64,000 nt of DNA from Shewanella atlantica (GTDB lineage Bacteria > Pseudomonadota > Gammaproteobacteria > Enterobacterales > Shewanellaceae). Made by a program: the position numbers and the translations under genes. Positions 45,401 through 55,109 of this stretch are shown here, in pieces (the first letter of the stretch is position 1; each line of letters opens with the position of its first letter). The notes beneath the pieces were generated by a model, which worked only from the letters and a program-made list of their open reading frames with translations, searched no databases and was not told the origin of the DNA. The DNA is taken from NCBI RefSeq assembly GCF_003966265.1, contig NZ_RXNV01000001.1:868001-932000 (forward strand). The letters run 5' to 3'.

Positions 45401-46891
45401 ATGACCCAGCCCAACCCAAGCCCCCATTACGACAAGCTCACAAAACATTTTCAGACAATCTCTCATTTCGAGCACCTCAGTGCTCTGGGTGACTGGGATC
45501 AGGCGACTATGATGCCGGTCGGCGGAAGCACCGCCCGGGGCGCCGCGATGGCTGAGTTAGCCAAACATATTCACGAGCTAAAAACGGCCCCATTTCTGGC
45601 TGATACACTGCAACTTGCCCGGGATGAATCCCTTAATAAGGAGCAAACCGCGAACCTGAAAGAGATGAATTATCAGTTCTTTCAGGCCAATGTGATCCCA
45701 GCGTCACTGGTTCAGGCTAAGACAGAACTCGCGTACCGATGCGAACATGCCTGGCGGGATCAGCGCAAGAACAACGACTGGCAGGGGTTCAGACCTAACC
45801 TTGAAGCCTTGATGGACCTGGTAAAAGAGGAAGCGAATATCCGCGCTGAGGCACAAGGCTTATCACCCTACGATGCCCTGTTGAATAAGTTTGAACCGGG
45901 AATGACAACAGATCGTCTCGAGTCGGTCTTTGGTCACCTTAAAAGTTGGTTACCCTCGCTGATTCAGCGAGTTCAACATGAGCAAGCCAAGGAGCACAGA
46001 TTTAATATCGAATCCAGCTCAAGTCAGGCTCAGGAAGCATTGGGACGCGAGGTGATGGACTTTCTCGGGTTTGACTTTAATCAGGGTCGACTAGATGTGA
46101 GTAGCCATCCGTTTTGTGGCGGGGTACCCGGTGATGTTCGCCTGACGACCCGCTACGATGAGTCCGATTTCACCAGCGCCCTAATGGGCGTAATCCATGA
46201 AACGGGTCATGCCAGATATGAGCAGGGTCTGCCGGTTAACTGGCGAGGACAGCCAGCAGGACATGCTCGTTCGATGGCTATCCATGAGAGCCAGAGCCTG
46301 TTTTGTGAAATGCAGCTGGGTCGTGGCAACGGATTCCTCTCCCGCTTACAACCTAAAATAGCCAACCACCTGGGTAGCCAGCTCTCGACAGAGCAACTGA
46401 CCAATATTTACACCCGGGTGAATCCGGGTCTGATCAGGGTCGATGCCGATGAGATCACCTACCCATGTCATATCCTGCTCAGATTCGAAGCCGAGAAGGG
46501 CTTAATCGACGGCAGTCTCAGCGTCGCCGATCTGCCTGAATTCTGGTCCGGACAGATGAACTCGCTATTAGGCATTAACACCCTAGGCAACTTTAAAGAT
46601 GGCTGTATGCAGGATATTCACTGGGCAGTGGGCGAGCTTGGGTACTTCCCGAGTTACACCCTGGGAGCCATGTATGCGGCTCAGTTTCGCTTTGCCATGG
46701 AGGCGAGCTTAGGTCCGGTGGATACTCTGGTCGAACAGGGCAATATCGCTCGAATATTTGAGTGGCTGGAACAGAAAATTTGGTCAAGGGGAAGCCTGCT
46801 AAGCACAGATGAGCTGGTAAAACAGGCCACTGGCGAAACGCTGAATCCGGAATATTTCAAGCGACACCTGGAGCAAAGATATTTAAAGTAG
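45401..46891 (+). CDS. M32 carboxypeptidase (carboxypeptidase Taq family)
   Basis: This is a 496-residue mostly helical zinc carboxypeptidase. The active site is HETGH at about 266-270, with the third ligand Glu in MAIHESQSLFCE. Substrate-binding motifs typical of M32 are HPFCGGVPGDVRLTTRYDE and IRVDADEITYPCHILLRFE. It trims C-terminal residues from peptides and avoids proline. It has no signal peptide and is therefore cytoplasmic. Single-gene transcript. Confidence 0.92.
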   Translation: MTQPNPSPHYDKLTKHFQTISHFEHLSALGDWDQATMMPVGGSTARGAAMAELAKHIHELKTAPFLADTLQLARDESLNKEQTANLKEMNYQFFQANVIPASLVQAKTELAYRCEHAWRDQRKNNDWQGFRPNLEALMDLVKEEANIRAEAQGLSPYDALLNKFEPGMTTDRLESVFGHLKSWLPSLIQRVQHEQAKEHRFNIESSSSQAQEALGREVMDFLGFDFNQGRLDVSSHPFCGGVPGDVRLTTRYDESDFTSALMGVIHETGHARYEQGLPVNWRGQPAGHARSMAIHESQSLFCEMQLGRGNGFLSRLQPKIANHLGSQLSTEQLTNIYTRVNPGLIRVDADEITYPCHILLRFEAEKGLIDGSLSVADLPEFWSGQMNSLLGINTLGNFKDGCMQDIHWAVGELGYFPSYTLGAMYAAQFRFAMEASLGPVDTLVEQGNIARIFEWLEQKIWSRGSLLSTDELVKQATGETLNPEYFKRHLEQRYLK

Positions 46892-46997
46892 AGTAGCTGA
46901 AATATGCTACCTGAAATAAGGTATCTGAAAGAAAGCAAAGGCCGATGAAATAACGTATTATAGCGCCATCACAACAGCTGGCGATTTTGGAAACAAG

Positions 46998-47483
46998 ATG
47001 CATCTTCGAAGTATAACCTCTACGGATTGGAACGAGATCTTACTCATCCAGGAGGAGTGCTACCCGCAAATTGAACCGGAATCGCTCGAAGTATTGCAGA
47101 GTAAGTGGCTGGTTTCGCCTAAAACTTGCTTCGTTATAGAGTCGGATAAGCGGGTCGTCGGATATTGCCTGGCACACCCCTGGGTTGCTGGCTCTCCGCC
47201 TTCCCTGGAGCAAACTCTGGTCGCGGCACAGACATCGGATACCCTGTATCTGCATGACATAGCCCTGTCATCGAAGGCTCAGGGAAAAGGAGCCGGAAAT
47301 CTGGCCTTCAGTGCCTTAGTCGAACATGCCAGAGCCCTTGCCCTCCCCTGTATATCACTGGTGGCGGTACAAGGTGCAGACAGTTACTGGCGCAAGCAGG
47401 GCTTTATCGCTCATCCGATAGCGAAGAGCCTAGAGAGCTACACCCCGGATGCCTGCTATATGGTATTGCCGCTAAGCTCTTAA
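46998..47483 (+). CDS. GNAT family N-acetyltransferase
   Basis: This is a 161-residue acetyltransferase with the CoA motif LHDIALSSKAQGKGAGNLAF near 90-109 and the terminal strand YWRKQGFIAH. TGGAAACAAG precedes the ATG. Unlike the two GNAT genes near 11 kb, it shows no attC-like flanks. Substrate unknown. Confidence 0.82.
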   Translation: MHLRSITSTDWNEILLIQEECYPQIEPESLEVLQSKWLVSPKTCFVIESDKRVVGYCLAHPWVAGSPPSLEQTLVAAQTSDTLYLHDIALSSKAQGKGAGNLAFSALVEHARALALPCISLVAVQGADSYWRKQGFIAHPIAKSLESYTPDACYMVLPLSS

Positions 47484-47577
47484 ACCCGAACTTAAAATTT
47501 AGCTGTTAAGGTTAATCTCACCCTTAATCGATACAATACACACATCAGAGAGTTCATTTTGAACACTCAATTAAAGA

Positions 47578-47630
47578 ACTCATATTAGAGAACTAGTATT
47601 AGAAATACTCATATCAGAGAACTAGTATTA
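47578..47630. repeat. 29-bp-period direct repeat in a gene leader
   Basis: A 24-base unit, ACTCATATTAGAGAACTAGT plus ATTA, at 47578-47601 recurs at 47607-47630 with one change. A weaker relative (CACATCAGAGAGTTC) lies at 47540-47554. The array sits just upstream of the DUF2960-like gene and may hold regulator half-sites or be a slippage product. Confidence 0.7.
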
Positions 47631-47654
47631 AACAATTTATTTAGAGAATATATT

Positions 47655-47912
47655 ATGGCTCGTAGAATCACCTACAAATTTAAGAAACAAGCGAAAGAGA
47701 TCAACTTCGCCTATGACAAATTCAATAATATCCATGAGGCTGTCGCTGCAGCGGAAGGGATAGATCTCACCAACTATCATATGATGGAACAGCAGGTGAT
47801 GATGACCTCTAAAGGAAAGTCTGCAATGAGAGACTTCAGGGATAACGAGTTTGCCAAAATGGGATTTAGCGATATCTACTACATTAAAGACGATCCTAAA
47901 GAAAAGTCATAG
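47655..47912 (+). CDS. DUF2960-like small protein
   Basis: This is an 85-residue basic protein: MARRITYKFKKQAKEINFAYDKF, then AVAAAEGIDLTNYHMMEQQVMM and RDNEFAKMGFSDIYYIKDD. The pattern matches DUF2960 of Shewanella/Vibrio from memory. No membrane segment or signal is present. Function unknown. A direct repeat precedes it. Confidence 0.72.
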   Translation: MARRITYKFKKQAKEINFAYDKFNNIHEAVAAAEGIDLTNYHMMEQQVMMTSKGKSAMRDFRDNEFAKMGFSDIYYIKDDPKEKS

Positions 47913-48024
47913 ATCGACCTTCTAGCCCATAGTTCTAGTCCATTATATTAGATAGCCATTTATATCTGTCATTTTAATAACTGGATTAACAACCCAAGAT
48001 CTCAATTGAAGTTAAGAGAGTACA

Positions 48025-48549
48025 ATGAAAGAAAGCTCAATGCCCAATAGCGAACACGCTAATTTTCCCCGTGCGAGTTTCTTCCGTCGTTTCGGCACCA
48101 TCGTCTACGATCTCCTGCTCGCCGTCGCCGTTTACATGATAGCCGGAGCCATAGGCTTTGGGGTGTTTACCGCCCTCACCTCGGCAGGTCTGATTGAAAT
48201 GGGAAACTTTGAACATGTTTCAGACCTACTTAATGGTACACCTCTATATAAAGGCATCTATCAATTCTGGATAGCACTGTGCGTGGGTTTGTTCTACATC
48301 GCCTTTTGGAGTTATGGTGGCCAAACCTTAGGCATGCGCGCCTGGAGACTTAAGGTCCAGCATCCTAACGGCCAGAGTCTGAGCGTTATCACCGCCGCTG
48401 CCAGGTTGGTATGGTCACTACTTGGTATAGGTAATCTGTGGATCTTAATCAACGGCGATAAGCTCGCCCTTCAGGATATGATGACGCGCTCAGAAGTGGT
48501 GGTACTGTCGAAGGAAGCCAACCAGATGCGTAACTGGCACGGGGTTTAA
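48025..48549 (+). CDS. RDD-family membrane protein
   Basis: This is a 174-residue protein with three membrane segments. The RDD pattern is visible: Arg in SFFRRFGTIVYD, Asp in the first helix (YDLLLAV), and Asp in LALQDMMTRSEVV near the end. GGQTLGMRAWRLKV before the third helix is also typical. Family members are often associated with transport, for example Na+/H+ antiport, or unknown functions. Confidence 0.86.
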   Translation: MKESSMPNSEHANFPRASFFRRFGTIVYDLLLAVAVYMIAGAIGFGVFTALTSAGLIEMGNFEHVSDLLNGTPLYKGIYQFWIALCVGLFYIAFWSYGGQTLGMRAWRLKVQHPNGQSLSVITAAARLVWSLLGIGNLWILINGDKLALQDMMTRSEVVVLSKEANQMRNWHGV

Positions 48550-49066
48550 TAGCAGCTGCGAGCTCAAGACAAGGCTAAGAAAGTTTCGAGTTCCGAGTTA
48601 AAAACTTTCGAGTTAAAAACAAAGCAGATAAGACGGTCTTCGGCCTATCACTTCGTGGACGGCTACGCCTATTCGACGAGCTGCGCTCTATTGGATAAAG
48701 ACAAGCTGCTAGAATCTCCTAGGAAAACAACTCGAAAAACATTCAGCTATGCCTCTTTCCAGGAGGCATGCAACGCTGGTGTCAATTAACTCACGAAGTG
48801 AGTGTCGTCTTAGATTAAATACCAATCGGTATAAGAAAGTGGTCAACTCAGAGTTATTTTTGGCTGCATAATTCAAGGCGAAAGAGTGAGGGAATGGTGA
48901 TCCCTTTTGAACTCATTCAACACAGAAGTAGGCTGCCAAAAACACTCCTAAAAGGCGAGTTTTAGCGCTTCCGATACGGCGTTAACGAGCTTAAACGTAG
49001 AATAAAGCTTTGCTGGCGCCTATTAGCTCATGCAATGAGCGTCCCAGGAAGTAAGTAACTCGTATC
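48550..49066. other. long spacer with a truncated MITE-like repeat
   Basis: The left half holds short direct repeats (CGAGTT and GAGTTAAAAAC at 48588-48618) and a GC-rich stretch. The right half is repeat copy B (48818-49005). No ORF is supported. Confidence 0.5.
48818..49005. mobile_element. MITE-like dispersed repeat, copy B (truncated)
   Basis: It starts AATACCAATCGGTATAAGAAAG and follows copy A (22918-23183) closely through TTAAACGTAGAATAA, then diverges, so the 3' third with its terminal inverted repeat is lost. It lies just downstream of lptG. Confidence 0.78.
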
Positions 49067-50125
49067 CTATTTCCTAATAAAGTAGACGGCTCCGGCACTG
49101 AATATCACCGCGGGCATTCCGGCACCGATAAATGCAGGCAGACCGTAGACTAAGGTTAGCGGGCCAAATATCTCACTACTGATATAGAAGCTGAATCCCG
49201 CGATAACCCCTAACAGCACCCGGGCTCCCATGGTCACGGTTCTCAGTGGACCGAAGACGAAAGAGAGGGCAACTAACATCATCACCGCGACGGTTACCGG
49301 CTGCAGCATTTTACGCCACAGTGCCAATTCGTAACGGGCAGAATCCTGATTATTAACCTTGAGGTAATCCAGATAGTCCATCAGCCCTTGGATAGAGAGC
49401 GCTTCAGGCTTAACCGAAACCACACTCAATTTATCCGGAGTCAGGGTCGACTCCCAACGGTAGAGGGTTAGGTCGGTGAGTGTCACCTTATCTTCGGTAA
49501 GATCGGTCTGCCTCACGTCAACTAAGCGCCAATGGTCTTTAGAGTAGACACCATGTTCGGCATGAATAGTACGCACTAAAGAGAGCGTCTCATCGAACTC
49601 ATACAAGGTGATGTTATTTAGATTATTGATATCTTCGACTTCGCCGATATTTACAAACAGGTCGCCATCTTTCGCCCAGATCCCACGACTGGATTTAATC
49701 AGGCTGCCGCCGGAAATCTTCGTTGCCTGCAACTCGTTGGCTTTTTGCTCAGCAACCGGAGCTCCCCACTCACCCAACGCCATAATTAACAGCATCAGAG
49801 GTACTGCGGTCTTCATCGCCGACAAGGTAATTTGCCAACGAGATAAACCCGAAGATTGCATCACGACCAACTCAGAGTTGGATGCCAGCATTCCCATGCC
49901 AATCAAGGCACCCAGCAGCACTCCCAGAGGGAAAAACATCTCCAGATCTCTGGGAATAAGGAACAATACATAAATACCGGCATCGAGCATGGTGTAGCTC
50001 CCGCGCCCGACCACACGTAGCTGGTCCACCCATTTAATGATGCCCGAAAGCCCGGTAAGAATAAGCAAACACAGGGCTGAGGTGCTGACTATGGTTCTGG
50101 CAATATAGAGATCTAAAATCCTCAC
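49067..50125 (-). CDS. lptG: LPS export permease LptG
   Basis: This is a 352-residue inner-membrane protein with six hydrophobic segments, three at each end, around a periplasmic beta-jellyroll domain (about 135-260). The N-terminus MRILDLYIARTIV and the region GMLASNSELVVMQSSGLS are characteristic. With LptF and the LptB ATPase it drives lipopolysaccharide to the outer membrane. The start overlaps the lptF stop by four bases. Confidence 0.95.
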   Translation of the reverse strand: MRILDLYIARTIVSTSALCLLILTGLSGIIKWVDQLRVVGRGSYTMLDAGIYVLFLIPRDLEMFFPLGVLLGALIGMGMLASNSELVVMQSSGLSRWQITLSAMKTAVPLMLLIMALGEWGAPVAEQKANELQATKISGGSLIKSSRGIWAKDGDLFVNIGEVEDINNLNNITLYEFDETLSLVRTIHAEHGVYSKDHWRLVDVRQTDLTEDKVTLTDLTLYRWESTLTPDKLSVVSVKPEALSIQGLMDYLDYLKVNNQDSARYELALWRKMLQPVTVAVMMLVALSFVFGPLRTVTMGARVLLGVIAGFSFYISSEIFGPLTLVYGLPAFIGAGMPAVIFSAGAVYFIRK

Positions 50126-51234
50126 GCTGCCACCTTCTTACGCTTAAACATGCCCGATATTTTCGCTCCCGATGGCCGCTCCTTGCCCAAGAGCAATATC
50201 CCCAGGAACAGGGCCGAGGCATGTATCCACCACATACCGAGATATGCTGGCACCACGCCATCCTCTAAGGCTTTTCGACCGGCTATCATTAACCCGAAAT
50301 ACCCAAGGTAGAGTAAGATTGCCGGGAACATCTTGGCAAATTTGCCCTGGCGAACATTAACTCGCGCCATAGGTACTGCAATCAGTGTCATTAAGGGGAT
50401 AGCCAGTGGTATAGCTAATCGCCAATGAAACTCGGCCGTCGCCTCAGGGCCATCTATGGCCATCAGATCTTTAATCGGCAGTGCTGAGAGCTTACGTCGA
50501 CGCTCGTCAACTTCTTGCTCCTTAATCTGCATCTGGTAGCCACCGAACTCAACTACCTGAAAATCGACCTTCTTAGGCGTGCCCTGGTACTGCACACCAT
50601 CATTAAGTTGTAAGCGTTGTCCACCTGAGCTGTCTTCGACAACACTGCCCCCTTTAGCCATCACGATATTACTCTGTCCCGATTCATCTTCAGGATCGGG
50701 AAGTTGAGCAACGAAGACCTTATCGAGTTGATTATCTCTGTCTATTCGCTCGACGAACAATACGGCTCTGCCATTAGGGCTGGTCTGGAATCGACCTTGG
50801 GTAATTGCTGCAAGTCCGGCTTCAGACTGAGCCGATTCCAGCACCTGATTCTGTTTCTCTTCGGCCCAAGGCGTCACAAAAACGGACAGGTAACCGGTGA
50901 AGAGCATATTGATCACGGCCAGCAAGAGAGTGACTCGGGTAATGTACCATTCACTAACGCCCACACCGTGAAGTACCACCATCTCACTTTCGGCGTACAT
51001 TCGCCCATGAGCCATTAATATTCCTAAAAATAAGCTCAAAGGCAGGACTAAGACTGCAAGGTAGGGAAGATTGAGTCCCAACAGGGTCATGACGAGAGAG
51101 GCTGGAAATTCGCCATCTGAAGCATTTGCGAGCACTCGAACAAAGTGTTGGCTAATAAAAATAGCCAGAAGCACGAAAAGCACCGCTATTTGTGCCTTAA
51201 AAACTTCTCTAATCAAATATCTAAATACAATCAC
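50122..51234 (-). CDS. lptF: LPS export permease LptF
   Basis: This is a 370-residue partner of LptG with the same six-helix and jellyroll design. It begins with GTG at 51234, giving MIVFRYLIREVFKAQ, which aligns with the start of E. coli LptF; no strong ribosome site is visible. YAESEMVVLHGVGVS corresponds to the coupling helix region. The gene is divergent from pepA, the arrangement found in many gammaproteobacteria. Confidence 0.95.
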   Translation of the reverse strand: MIVFRYLIREVFKAQIAVLFVLLAIFISQHFVRVLANASDGEFPASLVMTLLGLNLPYLAVLVLPLSLFLGILMAHGRMYAESEMVVLHGVGVSEWYITRVTLLLAVINMLFTGYLSVFVTPWAEEKQNQVLESAQSEAGLAAITQGRFQTSPNGRAVLFVERIDRDNQLDKVFVAQLPDPEDESGQSNIVMAKGGSVVEDSSGGQRLQLNDGVQYQGTPKKVDFQVVEFGGYQMQIKEQEVDERRRKLSALPIKDLMAIDGPEATAEFHWRLAIPLAIPLMTLIAVPMARVNVRQGKFAKMFPAILLYLGYFGLMIAGRKALEDGVVPAYLGMWWIHASALFLGILLLGKERPSGAKISGMFKRKKVAA

Positions 51235-51454
51235 AGGCTGGATCCGGTCTCTAAACTTATAATTATGCTGGTGTCAGTCAAACTTTCATGTAGACTGTCT
51301 ACTTTTGGTAGTTTTGTGACCAGCCATGAACTAAAAATGGCGAAAAAACACCTAAAAAACAGACTTTGGTGTACCAATTTTAGGCCCGTTTTGGGCGCAA
51401 GCAGACATTATCTAATAAATATTAAAATTTGTCTTTAAGAATCTAGGAGAGCTC

Positions 51455-52963
51455 ATGGAGTTTAGCGTTAAGAGCGGTAGTCCAGAAAAACAACGTTCGG
51501 CCTGTATTGTGGTTGGCGTGTATGAACCTCGACGTCTGTCTGGTATTGCTGAGCAGCTTGATAAAATAAGTGACGGCTATATCAGTAATTTACTTCGTCG
51601 TGGTGATCTGGAAGGAAAGCCTGGGCAGATGCTACTTTTGCATCATGTACCAAACGTACTAAGTGAGCGAGTATTACTTGTTGGCTGCGGAAAAGAGCGA
51701 GAGTTGGATGAGCGCCAATACAAGCAGATCATCACTAAAACTATCAAGACTCTGAACGAAACCGGCTCGATGGAAGCCGTTTGTTTTCTGACAGAGTTGC
51801 ATGTAAAAGGCCGTGACACTTATTGGAAGGTGCGTGAGGCAGTAGAAACGACTCAAAACAGTCTCTACAGCTTCGATGCCCTTAAAAGTACCAAAGGTGA
51901 GACTCGCCGTCCGCTGCGTAAACTGGTATTTAATGTACCGACACGTCGTGAACTGACCGTTGGCGAACGTGCTATCGAACATGGAATGGCTGTTTCTGCC
52001 GGTATGCGTCTGTGCCGCGATGTGGCCAACATGCCACCAAACATCTGTAACCCGGCTTACCTCGCTTCTCAGGCTCGTCAAATAGGCGAAACCAGTGAAG
52101 AGCTTACCGTAACCACGGTTGGCGAAGAGCAGATGGCAAAACTAGGTATGAACTCTTACCTGGCAGTTGGCCGTGGCAGTGATAACGAATCTGTTATGAC
52201 TGTTATGGAGTACAAGGGTGCCATCGACAATACCGAGAAGCCGATCGTCTTGGTAGGTAAAGGTTTAACCTTCGACTCGGGTGGTATTTCACTTAAGCCA
52301 GGCGAAGGCATGGACGAAATGAAATATGACATGGGTGGCGCTGCCGGCGTTATCGGTGCGATGAAAGCCCTGTGTGAGATGAAGTTGCCGATTAATGTTG
52401 TGGGTATTCTTGCCGGCTGTGAAAACATGCCATCGAGCAACGCATACCGCCCCGGTGATATCCTCACTACTATGTCAGGCCAGACTGTCGAAGTGCTAAA
52501 CACAGATGCCGAAGGTCGCTTAGTCTTATGTGACGTCTTAACTTATGTTGAGCGTTTCGATCCAGAATTAGTGGTCGATACCGCAACCTTAACCGGTGCT
52601 TGTGTCATTGCTCTGGGTAAGCACGCATCGGGTCTGTTCTCAGGACATAACCCACTTGCACACGAGCTGTTAAATGCCGGTGAGCAAAGCGGTGACCGCG
52701 CATGGCGCATGCCATTGTGGGATGAGTACCAGGAGCATTTAGAGAGCCCGTTTGCCGATATGACCAACCTTGGCGGTCGTCCCGCAGGTTCTATCACGGC
52801 GGCTTGCTTCCTGTCTCGCTTCACTAAGAAGTACAACTGGGCACATATCGATGTCGCTGGTACGGCATGGAACAGTGGTGCCAATAAAGGCTCTACCGGA
52901 CGTCCGGTACCTTTGTTAACTCAGTTCCTGATCAACCGAGCGGGTGTTGAGCAAGGCGACTAA
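51455..52963 (+). CDS. pepA: leucyl aminopeptidase PepA
   Basis: This is a 502-residue M17 aminopeptidase. The catalytic domain shows [30 protein letters not shown] with metal ligands and the active Lys, and [12 protein letters not shown] with the catalytic Arg. An N-terminal domain of about 165 residues can bind DNA in E. coli, where PepA (XerB) acts in cer recombination and carAB control. AGGAGAG precedes the ATG. A strong terminator follows. Confidence 0.96.
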   Translation: MEFSVKSGSPEKQRSACIVVGVYEPRRLSGIAEQLDKISDGYISNLLRRGDLEGKPGQMLLLHHVPNVLSERVLLVGCGKERELDERQYKQIITKTIKTLNETGSMEAVCFLTELHVKGRDTYWKVREAVETTQNSLYSFDALKSTKGETRRPLRKLVFNVPTRRELTVGERAIEHGMAVSAGMRLCRDVANMPPNICNPAYLASQARQIGETSEELTVTTVGEEQMAKLGMNSYLAVGRGSDNESVMTVMEYKGAIDNTEKPIVLVGKGLTFDSGGISLKPGEGMDEMKYDMGGAAGVIGAMKALCEMKLPINVVGILAGCENMPSSNAYRPGDILTTMSGQTVEVLNTDAEGRLVLCDVLTYVERFDPELVVDTATLTGACVIALGKHASGLFSGHNPLAHELLNAGEQSGDRAWRMPLWDEYQEHLESPFADMTNLGGRPAGSITAACFLSRFTKKYNWAHIDVAGTAWNSGANKGSTGRPVPLLTQFLINRAGVEQGD

Positions 52964-53032
52964 ACGATTGCAGAGTCCGGCACCGTTATTCGGTAAAACC
53001 AGGCTCTAAGCAGACAATCAGTTTAATTTAAT

Positions 53033-53066
53033 AAAAAGGTGAAGCACAAACGCTTCACCTTTTTTG
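53033..53066 (+). terminator. intrinsic terminator after pepA
   Basis: AAAAAGGTGAAGC (53033-53045) and GCTTCACCTTTTT (53052-53064) form a perfect 13-bp stem with a six-base loop and T-run. Confidence 0.93.
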
Positions 53067-53131
53067 TTTACCTAGGTTTCCCGCTGGGCATCAAGAACAA
53101 TAAGCCCTATGAGTTGCAGCTCTAGTCGTTC

Positions 53132-53584
53132 TCATAAACGTCCTTCACGCTTAAGCCGTTTGTGCACGGACTTATGGTACCAGGAAGACAACACAGGACG
53201 TATCAGACTGAGCCCCATAAGCCAGGCCAAGGGTTTCAACACGGGCACTTTTTGCATCAGTACGATATATGCATCCAGCTCGGATAATACTCTTGGCTGG
53301 TCCGGTAAGGCTAAACCTGAGTCAGGCTCTGTGCCACCCGTTCCCCAGCTCTCCTTCGGCTTCCCCATGCTCTCATCCGCGCCAATAATCAGATGCAACT
53401 CAGTCAACGCCTTATGGGGGTCTATCCCCCAACGCTTTAGTTGCTCATCCTCGCCTGTGATATCGAACCAGCTCACCCCTTCGGCCTGGCCTCTTGCCAG
53501 ACGTAGATAGCTATCCCGGTCTTTAATACAGCGGGGACAGGCACCATCATAAAGCACACAAATTTTAGCCGGACTCGTCTTCAT
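53132..53584 (-). CDS. DUF393 (DCC-family) thiol-disulfide oxidoreductase
   Basis: This is a 150-residue protein with the DCC signature CVLYDGACPRC near residues 9-19, whose CxxC is the likely redox centre. A middle segment ELHLIIGADES and a C-terminal LAWLMGLSLIRPVL followed by WYHKSVHKRLKRE are also family features. A fragment of its first codons and upstream region recurs at 58744-58836, and a relic of the end of rsgA lies upstream at 53672-53765. Biological partner unknown. Confidence 0.82.
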   Translation of the reverse strand: MKTSPAKICVLYDGACPRCIKDRDSYLRLARGQAEGVSWFDITGEDEQLKRWGIDPHKALTELHLIIGADESMGKPKESWGTGGTEPDSGLALPDQPRVLSELDAYIVLMQKVPVLKPLAWLMGLSLIRPVLSSWYHKSVHKRLKREGRL

Positions 53585-53671
53585 AATTAAATTTTAGATG
53601 AAACCAGCTTATTTGCAGCATGTCATAAAAGGCCCCAGCTACCGACAGAAGTCACATACACTGGTCGCTAG

Positions 53672-53765
53672 CCGCGATTAAGACTCTTGAATTATCCTGT
53701 ATGTGTTTATTTCGCTTACTCTGACTGCGCCCTTGCGCGTACCTATCGGCGATAGTGACCCAGTT
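53672..53765 (-). pseudogene. relic of the 3' end of an rsgA gene
   Basis: On the minus strand this stretch reads IADRYAQGRSQSKRNKHIQDNSR and then stops, while intact RsgA (61131) ends IAEKRAQGRSQSKLYKRIQD and SSRSN. The DNA match continues past the stop (CTAGCC-CGC). Nothing of the GTPase domain is left, and epmA begins right after. It is a remnant of a second rsgA copy. Confidence 0.8.
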
Positions 53766-53773
53766 GTTCTACC

Positions 53774-54748
53774 CTACGCCCTTTCGATATCGAAAGAGAT
53801 CACCTGCTTAATGGAGTCACAACCCAATGCCAACATGATTAATCTGTCTATCCCGAGCGCAACACCAGAACAGGGTTCCAACCCATGTTCCAGAGCTGAG
53901 ATCAAATGAGAATCTATGCTGACCGATGGTAAGCCCATCGACTGACGCTTTAGATTATCCTGCTTAAATCTATGCGCTTGTTCTGCGGCATCGGTTAGTT
54001 CATTAAACCCGTTTGCTAACTCCATATTTTGGTAGTACAGCTCAAATCTCTCTGCTACCCGGCTGTCGCTGGAGCAAATATTGGCAAGCGAAGCTTGGGA
54101 GGCTGGAAAATCATATACAAAACAGGGGGCTTTCTGGCCTATATTCGGTTCCACCTGAGTGCAGAATAATAGCTGCAACAGGGTGTCCTTATCGGTTTCG
54201 GTTTCGCTGATGTTAGCAAATCCATGTTTGCTGCATACCGCCTTAAGCTCCTCCAGTGATGCAACCAAAGGATCCACTCCCAAATGTAATTCAAATACCT
54301 CTTGATAAGTGAACTTTTCGGCGGGTAGACAAACTAATATATGCTGCATTAGGCGGTCAATTTCATCCATTAACTGAAAATGATCGAAGCCCGGACGATA
54401 CCATTCAAGCATGGTGAATTCCGGGTTATGGTGCCGACCCGATTCCTCATTACGAAACGCTTTGCTGATTTGAAATATTGCCCCACTCCCTGCAGCCAGT
54501 AGTCGTTTCATGGCGTATTCAGGTGATGTCTGTAGATACAGAGGAACACCATTGGCAAACCCCGGGCCGACAAATTGAGTTGCAAAGCTCGCCAAATGGA
54601 CGTCTGTAACACTGGCTTGAGATAAGCTGGGAGTTTCCACCTCGAGTACATCAGCCTGATGAAAAAAAGCTCTGATCGCAGTTAGTATTTCGGCTCTTTT
54701 ACGTAGATTTGCGATGCTAGCACTCGGCTGCCACATAGGTTGAGTCAT
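53774..54748 (-). CDS. epmA: EF-P--(R)-beta-lysine ligase EpmA
   Basis: This is a 324-residue paralogue of the class II lysyl-tRNA synthetase catalytic domain, lacking the anticodon domain. It attaches (R)-beta-lysine to Lys34 of EF-P. Motif 2 is [23 protein letters not shown]; motif 3 is [15 protein letters not shown]. The ATG at 54748 is preferred over a GTG at 54760. It lies with efp and epmB, the two genes needed for the same modification, but a MITE-like repeat separates it from efp. Confidence 0.94.
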   Translation of the reverse strand: MTQPMWQPSASIANLRKRAEILTAIRAFFHQADVLEVETPSLSQASVTDVHLASFATQFVGPGFANGVPLYLQTSPEYAMKRLLAAGSGAIFQISKAFRNEESGRHHNPEFTMLEWYRPGFDHFQLMDEIDRLMQHILVCLPAEKFTYQEVFELHLGVDPLVASLEELKAVCSKHGFANISETETDKDTLLQLLFCTQVEPNIGQKAPCFVYDFPASQASLANICSSDSRVAERFELYYQNMELANGFNELTDAAEQAHRFKQDNLKRQSMGLPSVSIDSHLISALEHGLEPCSGVALGIDRLIMLALGCDSIKQVISFDIERA

Positions 54749-54762
54749 GATATATTCCACTT

Positions 54763-55044
54763 ATACCAATTATACTAAATATGTTGTCAATTCAGAGGTG
54801 CTCAAACATTTCAATTCAAGGCGCATTGATGAAAGAATGGTTATTCCCTTTTAAGTCAATGCAAAGCAGAAGTGGAATGTTTGAGAGCCTCCCGTAGGGC
54901 GGGTGTAGTTCAAAGCAAAGGGCAAAGCACTGCATACTACGTTGGATGATTTAGATATAGAATAACTATTAGCTTCAATCATCCGCCTTGCCTTCAGCAC
55001 TTTGAATTCCCGCTGAATGAACAGATATTTGGTATAATTGGTAT
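54763..55044. mobile_element. MITE-like dispersed repeat, copy C
   Basis: This 282-bp noncoding element has terminal inverted repeats of 20 bp with one mismatch: ATACCAATTATACTAAATAT (54763-54782) against ATATTTGGTATAATTGGTAT (55025-55044). Inner blocks ATTCAAGGCG, GAATGGTTATTCCCTT and CAGAAGTGG tie it to copies A and B. It sits between epmA and efp. It has no ORF. Confidence 0.85.
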
Positions 55045-55109
55045 TATTACAAAAAATCCCAGCATAAATACCCTTAAGTACTCATACTGGGACAATACAA
55101 CTTTCTGTT

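Noticed and set aside
46998..47483. Third GNAT gene as part of the integron cassette group
   Set aside because: No palindrome or TAAC at its stop codon; it is flanked by ordinary chromosomal genes.
47560..47640. Direct repeats considered as a CRISPR array
   Set aside because: Only two full units with five-base separation and no spacers of regular length; no cas genes.
51145..51438. Open frame of 97 codons between lptF and pepA
   Set aside because: Most of it overlaps lptF on the other strand and it covers the divergent promoter region; no ribosome site.
53703..53909. Plus-strand frame of 68 codons spanning the rsgA relic and the end of epmA
   Set aside because: It is antisense to epmA and to the relic, with no start signal.
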